Of a stretch of 64,000 nucleotides of DNA, positions 1 through 8,623 are shown piece by piece. Positions within the stretch are counted from its first letter, which is position 1; each line of letters begins with the position of its first letter. The position numbers and the translations under genes are program-made. The stretch comes from Corynebacterium suicordis DSM 45110 (GTDB lineage: Bacteria; Actinomycetota; Actinomycetes; Mycobacteriales; Mycobacteriaceae): positions 496,001 to 560,000 of the forward strand of contig NZ_JADKMY010000001.1 in NCBI RefSeq assembly GCF_015351405.1. The letters run 5' to 3'. The notes under the pieces are model-generated. The model made no database searches. It saw only the letters and a list, made by a program, of their open reading frames with translations, and was not told the DNA's origin.

Positions 1-759
1 CGTGTAGAACGTGACGGAGAGGACCGCGAAGTACACCGTGACCGCCCAGGCCAGGGGATTTCGCCAGAGGACGGCGTTGCACGGAGCCTGCTGAGCCTGG
101 GCGCGGAGCGGCTTGGCGGAGATGTGTGGCAGCCAGAGGGGAATCGCAATGAGGGCGAGGATCACCCAGATGAACAGTGCAAGCTTCCACGAACCGAAGG
201 CATGCGCTAGCGGGACCGTGCCCGCGGCCGCCAGAGTGGGGCCAGCGTAGAGGGAGACGGTGTAGATGCCCATGAGCACGCCCGATTTATCCGGGTAGCG
301 GGCCTTGATGTAGGTGGGGAGCAGGACGTTGCCGATGGTGATGGCCACGCCGATCACGGCCATACCTGCGAAAAGCACAGGTGTGGCGGGGATGAGTCGC
401 AGGCAGAAACCAATGATGAGTAGGCCGAGCGCAAGGAGGATCATGCGGGCGAGGCCTTGTCGCCGACCCCACGTGGGTGCCCTGGAGGAGAGCACCACGA
501 ACGCCAGCAGTGGAGTGGTGGTGAGCAACCCGGTGAGCGTGGAACCGAGGCCAAGCTCCGCGTGGATATCCGGGGCCACGAACGCCACCGACGTGATGGC
601 CGGGCGCAGGTTAAGCCCAACGAACAGCACGGAAAGCGCAGCCAACCAGAGGGCGGGGCGGTTAGCTGAGCGTGCTTTAGGCTCTATCTCAGTCTGCGAA
701 GTTGGCTGGCTCAGCTGCGAAGAGGGTTTTTCCTGAGGAGCACTGTGGCCGGTAGGCAT
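1..759 (-). CDS. MFS transporter, CynX/NimT type (3' end beyond the window)
   Basis: The reverse strand is open from an ATG at 759 to the first base of the window (253 codons, no stop). The protein starts with about 30 polar residues, followed by a chain of hydrophobic helices. The first helix carries NLRPAITSV, which is typical of the CynX/NimT (cyanate/2-nitroimidazole) branch of the major facilitator superfamily. About seven membrane segments are visible, so roughly the last 40 per cent is missing. A GAGGA about 10 bases upstream may be the ribosome binding site. The substrate cannot be told. The family assignment rests on the NLRPA motif and on the hydrophobicity pattern. Confidence 0.8.
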   Translation of the reverse strand, partial: MPTGHSAPQEKPSSQLSQPTSQTEIEPKARSANRPALWLAALSVLFVGLNLRPAITSVAFVAPDIHAELGLGSTLTGLLTTTPLLAFVVLSSRAPTWGRRQGLARMILLALGLLIIGFCLRLIPATPVLFAGMAVIGVAITIGNVLLPTYIKARYPDKSGVLMGIYTVSLYAGPTLAAAGTVPLAHAFGSWKLALFIWVILALIAIPLWLPHISAKPLRAQAQQAPCNAVLWRNPLAWAVTVYFAVLSVTFYT

Positions 760-801
760 GGGAAGATCCTCGAGATCGCTGGTGCATGAACCCGCCCCAC
801 G

Positions 802-1668
802 TTAGTCCCCCGTGTGTTGCAGACCCGGAACTGGGTTGGAGACTATGCGCGAAGGCTGGGTAGCTTGGGGCGCCGCGAACAGTGGCCAGAACCGGCGGCT
901 GAATCCGGCAGCAGGCTGGTGAACCTTACCGATGAGCTCGCCATGCACGGAATCCAAACGGATGAGCACGTCGAAGTGGATGCCTTCCAAGCGAACGTCC
1001 TTGTCATCGCTGATTCCCTTTGGCACCACGACCCGACACACGGAAGGATCCCACGCATGCTTCCACGCTTCAACCAGGGAGTCAGTGTGGTTCATGCCCA
1101 TCGAGTCAGTCTTGAGCAAACGGAACCATTGGTGCTTGGGAGGCGGAGCCAGGTTCCCCAAGACCAGGATCGTGGACCCGGGTACCGGATGCACCGAGAC
1201 GGAATTCCCGGAGACATCCATGCCTAACAGCCACGGCGTGGGCCCAGCAATGGACACAGATGCCGGAGCCCCGGCGTCTTTGAGAGAACCCTCCCCAGGC
1301 GCGGAATCACTCCGGACCACCAAAATCCCGCACGCGGCAGCAGCACAGTTCATTCTCCCGGCCAGCTCAGCTGCGATTCCCAGCGTTGTTTGCCGAGCCG
1401 ATCCCAATGGGCCAGGCACCAACCGCTGAGCAGCCAACACACTCCGCTGATCATCGCCAGCCCCCAAGGAATCCAGGAGATGAGCTGTGGAGAGCGAGGT
1501 TGGCGTCGGAAAAGAAAAGAAATCAGAAGACACCGCCACGGCATCAAACCACGCCAGCTCCGATTCCCCCGCTTGCCGAGCCTGTCGATGCACCCACCAC
1601 GCGCCAGCCCCCGTAGCGAGAAAGATCAACCCGCACAACAGGCCTAAGAAAATAATGCCCACTGACAT
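802..1668 (-). CDS. Single-TM protein divergent from eccB, possible ESX-4 accessory
   Basis: 288 residues. One membrane helix lies at about residues 3-25 (IIFLGLLCGLIFLATGAGAW), followed by a soluble domain of about 260 residues without motifs I recognise. I chose the ATG at 1668 because GGAAGAG lies just upstream; a longer frame to 1707 exists without good support. The gene is back to back with eccB across about 140 bases, so it probably belongs to the ESX-4 locus. Type VII systems often have an EccE component at this kind of position, but EccE usually has two N-terminal helices and I see one. I do not assign EccE. A corynebacterial ESX-4 accessory or a divergent EccE are the main options. 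Confidence 0.7.
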   Translation of the reverse strand: MSVGIIFLGLLCGLIFLATGAGAWWVHRQARQAGESELAWFDAVAVSSDFFSFPTPTSLSTAHLLDSLGAGDDQRSVLAAQRLVPGPLGSARQTTLGIAAELAGRMNCAAAACGILVVRSDSAPGEGSLKDAGAPASVSIAGPTPWLLGMDVSGNSVSVHPVPGSTILVLGNLAPPPKHQWFRLLKTDSMGMNHTDSLVEAWKHAWDPSVCRVVVPKGISDDKDVRLEGIHFDVLIRLDSVHGELIGKVHQPAAGFSRRFWPLFAAPQATQPSRIVSNPVPGLQHTGD

Positions 1669-1807
1669 TCCCCGCTCTTCCTGAACCCCCCGGTTCGCGT
1701 GCAACAATGCTCCTCACTCTAATCGCTCATCGTCGTGCGGGCAGCGCCAAGAGCTGCAATGATCAGTGGGCACACGCAAAACTTCGGGGGAAGGGGAGTG
1801 CGCAGCC

Positions 1808-3085
1808 ATGCGTACCACGGGGATTCAGGTTTCGGGATACAGCTTTTTGTTGCGTCGGTTGGAATTGGCGCTGGTGATCGGGGATCCGCGCATGGCGCAT
1901 GACCCGCTGCGTTCCCAACGCCGGGCGGTGTTCGTGGGAGTGCTGGTTAGCCTGCTCATCGCAGGTGGCGCGGTGATGATGGGGCTGTTGCGACCACACC
2001 CCAATATCAATGATGCGGATCTGGTGGCCGATGAATCCGGCACCCTCCACGTGCGCCTTGAGGACGGCTTTCACCCCATCACCAACGTGGCCAGCGCCCG
2101 GTTGATCCTGCGCGAGCCGGTTGACATGCAGCAATCCACCGCCGAGCAGCTTGCCAAGTTTCCCCACGGTGATCCGGTGGGCATTCCGGTCGCGCCGGGC
2201 CTCGAGCAAGCCCCCGGTCGAGAACTACTGTTTTGCGAGCCGGGAGTGGTGCTGGCCAGCACGCATGTGGAGTGGCGCGAGCATGCCGTGCTGCAGGCAC
2301 CCAGTGGTACCTGGTTGGTCAGTGGGAAGGATCGTTTTCTTATCGACGCCACCGCTCCCCGCGCTTTCGGCGCCTCTTCTGTGGCTGCGAGTGACAAGTT
2401 GGTGGAGCAGTTGGAGCGCCGTCCTAACGTGCAGATGCCGCAGGGAGAAACGGGATTGATGGCTCCGTTTGACGTGGCTGGCCGGGTACTTCTGGCAGGT
2501 GAGAGGGCATTCATGGCCACCCAGGGTGGAGTGGCGGAATTGACTGGGCCGCAGCGCGCGTTGGCGGAAACGTTGAGTAATGTCCCGCCGATCCCCGTGA
2601 ATCTCGCGGATGCAGTGCAGCAGCCCGGCGCGGAAGTCCTGGCTGGGGTGCCGAAGGAGGATGTGGATTGGGCGGAACCTGCGAAGCTGTGCGTTGGCGA
2701 GCAGGGATTAGGAGAGCCGGAAGAGCTGGCAGATTCTGATTTCGCGGCGGATGCTGGGTTGGGGGATAAGGCCGAGGAGCTGGGTGTTGCTCGCACTCCT
2801 GAACAAGCTGCGTATGACGGGCCCGGTTATGTGGGGCCGAGAGGGACGCTCGCCGCGGTGACTGAGCGGGGATTCGCGTTGATCAGCGAATCCGGCGTGC
2901 GCTTTAGCGTGGGATCGCAGGAAGACCTCACCGCCTTAGGTTTTGCGGAGCCCAGTCATGCTCCGTGGCGGGTGATTTCCGCGCTGCCCGATGGTGGCTT
3001 GCTCTCTGAGGAAAATGCGCGAGTCACCAGCGTGGCGACCAGTACCAGTGCCAACACCGCAGAGAGCGCGATTGGGACGCTGTAA
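1808..3085 (+). CDS. eccB: Type VII secretion protein EccB (ESX-4)
   Basis: Membrane-anchored core component of the type VII translocon. The N-terminus has the family signature QVSGYSFLLRRLELALV, with one transmembrane helix at about residues 40-61, followed by an extracytoplasmic repeat domain with two cysteines (near 142 and 296) that may form the usual disulfide. 425 residues is short for EccB (commonly about 480). The start at 1808 puts the signature at the N-terminus and has AAGGGGAG upstream; an in-frame GTG at 1766 is less likely. Its last 130 bases overlap the 3' end of mycP on the other strand. In M. tuberculosis the matching gene is eccB4 (Rv3450c). Confidence 0.92.
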   Translation: MRTTGIQVSGYSFLLRRLELALVIGDPRMAHDPLRSQRRAVFVGVLVSLLIAGGAVMMGLLRPHPNINDADLVADESGTLHVRLEDGFHPITNVASARLILREPVDMQQSTAEQLAKFPHGDPVGIPVAPGLEQAPGRELLFCEPGVVLASTHVEWREHAVLQAPSGTWLVSGKDRFLIDATAPRAFGASSVAASDKLVEQLERRPNVQMPQGETGLMAPFDVAGRVLLAGERAFMATQGGVAELTGPQRALAETLSNVPPIPVNLADAVQQPGAEVLAGVPKEDVDWAEPAKLCVGEQGLGEPEELADSDFAADAGLGDKAEELGVARTPEQAAYDGPGYVGPRGTLAAVTERGFALISESGVRFSVGSQEDLTALGFAEPSHAPWRVISALPDGGLLSEENARVTSVATSTSANTAESAIGTL

Positions 3086-4050
3086 TCGCGTGGGGTTTCG
3101 CTGACCGGCTGACTGTTGACGGTGGTAAGTGTTGTTGGAGTTTGGTGGGGTTCAGGGGTCCGGGAGCCATCGTGGACCTCCCGGAGGGACCACGCTTTTT
3201 CCACGGCTGCTTGCGGGTCCGCCACGAGGAGGGGAGTGTCCCCATCTAGCGGTGCACCGCCCGGGATTGCGGTGGAGGTGAGCACATCTACGATCTCCCG
3301 CGGACTCAAGAACGGGGCAATCTCCCACACCAGCGCCGCTGCTCCCGTGACCACCGGGGCGGCGAAGGACGTGCCGTAGAACGCATCCGGACCTCCGATG
3401 ATGGTGCGCGGACCGGCTTCTGTCTCGAGCGTCCCGCTGACAGGCCCGCCCGGCGCGTAGAGAACCCCAGCCGCGCCGGGCGCTGTGTATTCTGCGGGAA
3501 TGCGACCAGCATTAAGCCCAGGAGAATCTGGGGTTTGTTCGGAACTGCGTTTTTCCACGGCACCCACTGAAAGCACGTCCGGGATGCTGGCGGGGAATGG
3601 CGCGGAGAAATCCTCGCACTGGCCACGATTGCCCGCCGATGCCACGATCAGGGCTCCCTCGCGTTGCGCGGACAGCACCGTTTCGCGGAGCTCGGGGATA
3701 TCCTCGCAGGCCACCATGGAAATATTGATGATGCGGGCGTGCATATCTCGAGCTGCGTTGATGGCCTGGATGAGATCAGCCACCGTGCCTTGTGGGCTAT
3801 CTTCCCGGGGAGAATGCCGCAACGAGTGAAGCTTTGCGGCAGGCGCCATTTGCTTGATCACGCTGGCCACCACCGTGCCGTGCACGATGCAGGAACTGCA
3901 ATCCCCGGTTGTTCCGGGATTGGCAGCCCCCGTGTCGATCACCGCAATGCTGATATCGCGTCCCGTGGCAAGTTCCGGGGATACCGGTGCCACGTCCAGC
4001 GGGATGCTGGGCCCGAATTGCGGAACATCACAGTTCAGGGGAGAAGTCAT
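2956..4050 (-). CDS. mycP: Mycosin-like subtilisin protease MycP (ESX-4), no signal peptide visible
   Basis: Subtilisin-type serine protease of the type VII system, 364 residues. The triad is Asp39 (AVIDTG), His57 (VHGTV) and Ser228 (GTSFAAP), with oxyanion Asn141 (SAGN). One C-terminal transmembrane helix lies at about 323-344 with a short basic tail. Cysteines at 7, 51, 54, 115 and 145 suggest an oxidising compartment. The ATG at 4050 shares one base with the eccD stop (TAATG), so the two are translationally coupled. Mycosins normally have an N-terminal signal peptide. Here none is present, and a stop codon (4074-4072) directly precedes the only longer start (GTG 4071). The TM-coding part lies inside the overlap with eccB. 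Confidence 0.9.
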   Translation of the reverse strand: MTSPLNCDVPQFGPSIPLDVAPVSPELATGRDISIAVIDTGAANPGTTGDCSSCIVHGTVVASVIKQMAPAAKLHSLRHSPREDSPQGTVADLIQAINAARDMHARIINISMVACEDIPELRETVLSAQREGALIVASAGNRGQCEDFSAPFPASIPDVLSVGAVEKRSSEQTPDSPGLNAGRIPAEYTAPGAAGVLYAPGGPVSGTLETEAGPRTIIGGPDAFYGTSFAAPVVTGAAALVWEIAPFLSPREIVDVLTSTAIPGGAPLDGDTPLLVADPQAAVEKAWSLREVHDGSRTPEPHQTPTTLTTVNSQPVSETPRDYSVPIALSAVLALVLVATLVTRAFSSESKPPSGSAEITRHGA

Positions 4051-5222
4051 TAACCGATTCCCCGAATCCACTCAAACAACCCGGTGCTGTGCAACGCCAG
4101 GGGAATAGCCAGTGCGAAGCTCGCGCTTTCCAGCACATCAATCAACCGCCCAGCCATGGGTGAGCGCACGGTGATGGCAGGGGCGAGAAGCACTAGGAAT
4201 ATCACCGCGCCGAAATTCACGTGGATGGCCACCCATAGCAGGATGAGCGCAGCCATGGTGACCACCGCAACTGCGTGGATTGGCCGGGCTCCGCGAGCAC
4301 TCAACCCGACCATGGCGGTGGTGAGAGCCAGCGCCACCAGCCACCAACTCGGGGAAGAACCCCACGGAATGAGCTGATAGATGCACGCCACGATGACTGT
4401 GCAAAGGGCCACCACCAGCGCAGAATGAATCTGAATTACGTTCCCGCTGGAACTGGGCACTGGTTCTTGGAAAAGGCCAGTGGCAGGGACCCTGGGGAGT
4501 TTGATCCTCGCCACCGCGATGGCGATCTGCCCAGAAAAGGTGAGGCTGATCAGCGCTAAAAGAAGCGTCAAGCCCGGCACCACGTTCAGTGCAGCGAAAA
4601 TGGCCGCGGTGATGGTGACCACCCTGGCTGGCCCCGGCCGCCACACCAGCAATGCAGCGCATACGCACGCGCACAAGACGTTGATGTTCAACCCCAAACC
4701 GAACCCCAGCAGTGCTGCCACGTAGGTGTAGCGCTTATCAACCAACGAACCCGCGGCTGCACACACAGCAGCTAATGCGGTGAGGAGCAGCAGCGCAATC
4801 GTTGTCAGATTCAGGGGAGCGTTCGCAGTGGCCAAGCCCAGCTGTTCGCCCGTGTGGTGAGCCAATGGATGGAACAGTGGCTCGGCGCGGATGCTGAATA
4901 GCGAAACAATGCCCGCAGCAACCCACGGTGCGGGGTTCGACCCCACTGGCCCCGTTAACTGATCCACTGCCTCCGTGTGTGGCTGCGGTGTAGTCAGCAC
5001 ATCGAGAGTGAGCAGCTCACCCGGCCGGACTTCCGCGTCCTTCAAGGTGTGTTCCGGGCGAATGACGTTCATGCTGCGGGACAACACCCAATGCTGCCCA
5101 GGCTGCATGTCGCACTCTTGCGCCACCAGATGTGGAATGAGTTCCGCAACCGGCACATGATCCGCAATGGCTGCGTTGATAGTGGCCCCGGATTGCGGCA
5201 CGGAAATACTAACTGCCAGCAT
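4050..5222 (-). CDS. eccD: Type VII secretion protein EccD (ESX-4)
   Basis: Polytopic pore component of the type VII translocon, 390 residues. An N-terminal ubiquitin-like domain (about 1-80) starts MLAVSISVPQSG and is followed by about 11 transmembrane helices from about residue 98 to the end, with hardly any C-terminal tail. That layout (YukD-like domain plus many helices) is diagnostic of EccD, though the family is often nearer 450-500 residues. AGGGGG lies upstream of the ATG. The stop TAA shares a base with the mycP ATG. It is divergent from eccC, as in the M. tuberculosis ESX-4 locus (Rv3448 next to Rv3447c). Confidence 0.9.
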   Translation of the reverse strand: MLAVSISVPQSGATINAAIADHVPVAELIPHLVAQECDMQPGQHWVLSRSMNVIRPEHTLKDAEVRPGELLTLDVLTTPQPHTEAVDQLTGPVGSNPAPWVAAGIVSLFSIRAEPLFHPLAHHTGEQLGLATANAPLNLTTIALLLLTALAAVCAAAGSLVDKRYTYVAALLGFGLGLNINVLCACVCAALLVWRPGPARVVTITAAIFAALNVVPGLTLLLALISLTFSGQIAIAVARIKLPRVPATGLFQEPVPSSSGNVIQIHSALVVALCTVIVACIYQLIPWGSSPSWWLVALALTTAMVGLSARGARPIHAVAVVTMAALILLWVAIHVNFGAVIFLVLLAPAITVRSPMAGRLIDVLESASFALAIPLALHSTGLFEWIRGIG

Positions 5223-5446
5223 GATTGCCCCCTATGGCAAGAGATTCCCCCGAAAATGATGCGACCCGTCACACACTAGTACTCGCTGCGGACAGTTGCC
5301 TGTCGGATTCACAGATTCGTCCGGTGGACTAGCCACTGTCCCGTGCCCGTGGCACACTATGACCCAACGGCAATTCATGGGGATGGATTGTGGCGTCATT
5401 TCTTGGGGGATGACGGGGGAGAAAAACTTGGGGGAGGAAATGATCC
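5223..5446. promoter_or_regulatory. Divergent eccD/eccC control region
   Basis: 224 bases with no gene, between two divergent starts. It must hold both promoters. An inverted repeat GACAG-TTGC-CTGTC lies at 5291-5304. The eccC side is unusually G-rich, ending in GGGGGAGGA before the eccC ATG. I cannot assign a regulator. Confidence 0.4.
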
Positions 5447-8400
5447 ATGCAATCGCAAGCGCCACCGACGCTGCCGAAAGATAAACAGCCGTTCATACGC
5501 ATGCTGATGCCTGCTGTCATGCTGGTGGCGGTCATGGGGATGATCGGCGCGATGGTGCTTTCAGGCGCTGGGCGTTCACCGATGACGTTCATCTTTCCGC
5601 TGATGATGCTGGGCTCGATGGCAATGATGTTCTCACCCGGTACCAATGTGGATGAGTTGCGGCGAGCATTCCACCGGCACTTGGATGCGCTCAAAGATTC
5701 CCTGCAGCGCACTCGTGGTGAGCAGCTGGAACGGATGGCTCAGGCGTATCCGGATCCGCACACGCTGTGGACTCATCTGCTTACCGAGGCGGATGTCACC
5801 GCCGCGCCGGGAATCGTGCGCTTGGGCACCGCAGTGCAGGCTCCAGAAGATCCGCTGGAGATTCCCGTGTCCGCGCCACCGGAAGACCTAGAACCGGTGT
5901 GCGCCATGAGCTTGCGAGATTTGGCTTTGCACACCGCCACCATCGAAGCACCCGTGGCGGTTGACCTGCATAGTTTCCACTGCGTGGTCCTCACAGGGCT
6001 AGGTGCGCAGGGCTTGGCCAATGCCATGCAGGCGCAACTGGTGATGCAGGATGCAGACGTGCTGAGCATCGCGGGCCCCTTTCAGGAATGGTTGCCCCAT
6101 GATGGCCCGCGGAAGTTCCGTTTCTGCGATGGATCCCACCCCGTGACCAGCGGAGCGGTGGTGGTGGAACCATCAGCGGAATGGTTGGAAACTGCCAAGG
6201 GACAAGGGTTGCTCTTGCATATTGAAAGTGAGCCTGAGGGCGGTGTGCTCTCCGCGTGGACCATGGATGGTTGGGCACCGTTCGGGGTGGCTGATTTCCT
6301 CTCCACGGTGGAGCTTGCTCAGGTCTGCCGGGCCCGTTCACTGGTGCGCGGATCCACGAGCTTGCTGGAGCTTCCAGGCGGGGATCTGCGCGCACCGATC
6401 GGGCATTCCGGGGCGCCCGTGTACTTGGACATCAAGGAATCTGCGCTGGGCGGCATTGGCCCGCATGGGTTATGCATTGGGGCCACTGGATCCGGAAAAT
6501 CGGAATTGTTGAAGAGCATCGTGATCAGCTTCGCGCACAGCCATTCGCATAGGGAGCTGAACTTCATCCTCGTGGATTTCAAGGGTGGCGCGTCGTTTTT
6601 GGGCATGGAACGTTTGCCGCATACCAGCGCGGTGATCACCAACCTGTCCGATGAGGCCGGTCTGGTGGATCGCATGCAGGATTCCTTGCTGGGTGAGATG
6701 CATCGTCGTCAGGAGCGCTTGCGTGCTGCGGGTTTGACTACCGCCCGCCAGTTCAACACGCAATTCCCGGGAGAGATGCCCGCGCTGTTCATCATCGTGG
6801 ACGAGTTCTCGGAGCTATTGCATGCGCGTCCCGAGTTTGCCGAGGTCTTTGCAGCCATCGGGCGCCTGGGTCGCAGCCTGGGGATGCATCTTCTGCTCGC
6901 GAGCCAGCGCTTGGAAGAAGGCAGATTGCGTGGTTTGGAATCCCACCTTTCCTATCGAATAGCTCTGCGCACGTTCTCGGCTGCGGAGTCCCGGGCGCTC
7001 ATCGGATCCTCCGCGGCGTATGAACTTCCTGCCACCCCGGGTGCAGCCATCCTTTTTGCTCACGACGCCACCCGGTTCCAATCCGCGTATGTCTCCGGCC
7101 CGGAACTTCCCCGGGATCAGCGCCTCATCAGGCGGTTGGGTATGGAGGTGGAGTCCACCACGACGACCGTGGAACTGGTGGTGGATCGACTCGCAGCCCC
7201 GACTCACAACCAAGTGTGGTTGCCGCTATTGCCAACTCACCTTCCTGCGTGGGAGATCCTCAAACCAGTGGATTCACTGCAAGCCCAGGTAGCGCTGGAG
7301 GATTTGCCCTTTGAGGGTGAACAAATTCCCTATGTGGTGGATATGAACCGACGACACTGGGCAATCGTCGGCCAACCGCGAACGGGCAAAACCGGGTTCC
7401 TCCGCGCGCTGATCACCGGGTTAGCGCTCTCCAGCCCGGGGGTTCCGATCTACGTTTTCGACCCGGGTGGATCGCTCCGGGATTTGGCGCGATTGCCACA
7501 GGTGGCAGCGGTGGTGGGTGCAGATCAGTTATCCAGGTTGCTCGATGAGGTTGAGCTGCTGGATGGCCCGCGGGTGCTGATCATCGACGGGGTGGAGCAA
7601 CTGGGAGATGAGGAACAGCGAGTGATTCGCTTTGTCACCACCGGCATGGAACAGGGTCTGCACGTCGCGGTCAGCTCCCTGCGATGGAACTTCCGCCCCG
7701 CATTGCGGGACATGCTCACCGGCATCATCGAATTCAAGATGACCGCCCTCGATGCTCATTTCCGCGATGCCCAGCGCAGTTTGCCAGAAGTGGCTGGACG
7801 GGCAGTTTCCCACCGTGGAAAGCACATCCAAATAGCTGTGGTGACTCCGCAGGATATAGAACATGTGCGCCGCGTTACTGCGGAAAGAGGCGAGCTGGAC
7901 CGGCAGATGAAGGTGCTGCCGGAGGTGCTCCATCGGGTGGAAACCTCCCCGGAATCCTTTGCCGTTGGTGGGCCCACCTTGGATTCTGTGGTGTGGGATT
8001 TCGCGACGTTCCCGCACTTCATCGCGGTGGGACAGTCCGGCTCTGGTGTGACCACGGCTTTGCAGGCAGTGATCGATGGCGTGGGGGCACAGGGTGGCGT
8101 CGAAAAGAAATTCCTCATCACGGACGCCCGGCGCGGATTGCTCGGCAACAGTGGCTACGCGACCCCCGAGCACTTCCGGGATGAATTGCGAGGATGGGCC
8201 GAGATTTTGCGTGCGCGGATCCCTTCCGCAGAGGTGACAGCGGAGCAACTCAAGAGACGCACGTGGTGGCACGGTCCCGAGCTGTTCGTGGTGGTCGACG
8301 ATGCCGACGTTGACCCCGGACTCGATCCGCTCATCCCCTTGCTGCCCTATGCGGGTGATATCGGGCTGCACGTGGTGATGGGCCGGCGGTCCGGTGCCTT

Positions 8401-8623
8401 CGCCCGCGCTAGTTATCAACCGTTGCTGCAGGCCATGCGGGATCAAACCGTGTGGTTGCTGCTCAGTGCGCCTCGGGAAGATGGCCCGATCGCCGGGCAG
8501 AAATTGTGTCGACGCCCACCTGGACGAGCCATGTTTGTCCATCGAGATCCGTGGTTGGTGCATGTCGTGACTCAGAACGCGGGGGACAAACTACCGCAGT
8601 CGATGAATGGAGCGAACTCATGA
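5447..8623 (+). CDS. eccC: Type VII secretion ATPase EccC (ESX-4), three FtsK-like domains
   Basis: 1058 residues. This is the motor that binds WXG100 substrates and drives export. Two transmembrane helices lie near 16-41 and 46-63. The first FtsK/SpoIIIE domain has an intact P-loop (GATGSGKSE, near 345) and Walker B (FIIVDEF, near 447). The second has GQPRTGKTG near 641 and LIIDG. The third has GQSGSGVTT near 861, where the P-loop lysine is a valine, and VVVDDADV. Degeneration of downstream domains is common in EccC; domain 1 is normally the catalytic one. A strong GGGGGAGGA site precedes the ATG. EccC is a single chain here, not split into EccCa/EccCb. Its stop overlaps the next start as ATGA. 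Confidence 0.95.
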   Translation: MQSQAPPTLPKDKQPFIRMLMPAVMLVAVMGMIGAMVLSGAGRSPMTFIFPLMMLGSMAMMFSPGTNVDELRRAFHRHLDALKDSLQRTRGEQLERMAQAYPDPHTLWTHLLTEADVTAAPGIVRLGTAVQAPEDPLEIPVSAPPEDLEPVCAMSLRDLALHTATIEAPVAVDLHSFHCVVLTGLGAQGLANAMQAQLVMQDADVLSIAGPFQEWLPHDGPRKFRFCDGSHPVTSGAVVVEPSAEWLETAKGQGLLLHIESEPEGGVLSAWTMDGWAPFGVADFLSTVELAQVCRARSLVRGSTSLLELPGGDLRAPIGHSGAPVYLDIKESALGGIGPHGLCIGATGSGKSELLKSIVISFAHSHSHRELNFILVDFKGGASFLGMERLPHTSAVITNLSDEAGLVDRMQDSLLGEMHRRQERLRAAGLTTARQFNTQFPGEMPALFIIVDEFSELLHARPEFAEVFAAIGRLGRSLGMHLLLASQRLEEGRLRGLESHLSYRIALRTFSAAESRALIGSSAAYELPATPGAAILFAHDATRFQSAYVSGPELPRDQRLIRRLGMEVESTTTTVELVVDRLAAPTHNQVWLPLLPTHLPAWEILKPVDSLQAQVALEDLPFEGEQIPYVVDMNRRHWAIVGQPRTGKTGFLRALITGLALSSPGVPIYVFDPGGSLRDLARLPQVAAVVGADQLSRLLDEVELLDGPRVLIIDGVEQLGDEEQRVIRFVTTGMEQGLHVAVSSLRWNFRPALRDMLTGIIEFKMTALDAHFRDAQRSLPEVAGRAVSHRGKHIQIAVVTPQDIEHVRRVTAERGELDRQMKVLPEVLHRVETSPESFAVGGPTLDSVVWDFATFPHFIAVGQSGSGVTTALQAVIDGVGAQGGVEKKFLITDARRGLLGNSGYATPEHFRDELRGWAEILRARIPSAEVTAEQLKRRTWWHGPELFVVVDDADVDPGLDPLIPLLPYAGDIGLHVVMGRRSGAFARASYQPLLQAMRDQTVWLLLSAPREDGPIAGQKLCRRPPGRAMFVHRDPWLVHVVTQNAGDKLPQSMNGANS

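Noticed and set aside
1766-1807. Longer eccB start at GTG 1766
   Set aside because: The family starts directly before QVSGY, and the ATG at 1808 has a purine-rich site upstream.
4050-4074. Programmed slippery site joining eccD and mycP
   Set aside because: No X-XXY-YYZ heptamer lies in the eccD frame between 4074 and 4050. Kept only as a speculation under the mycosin finding.
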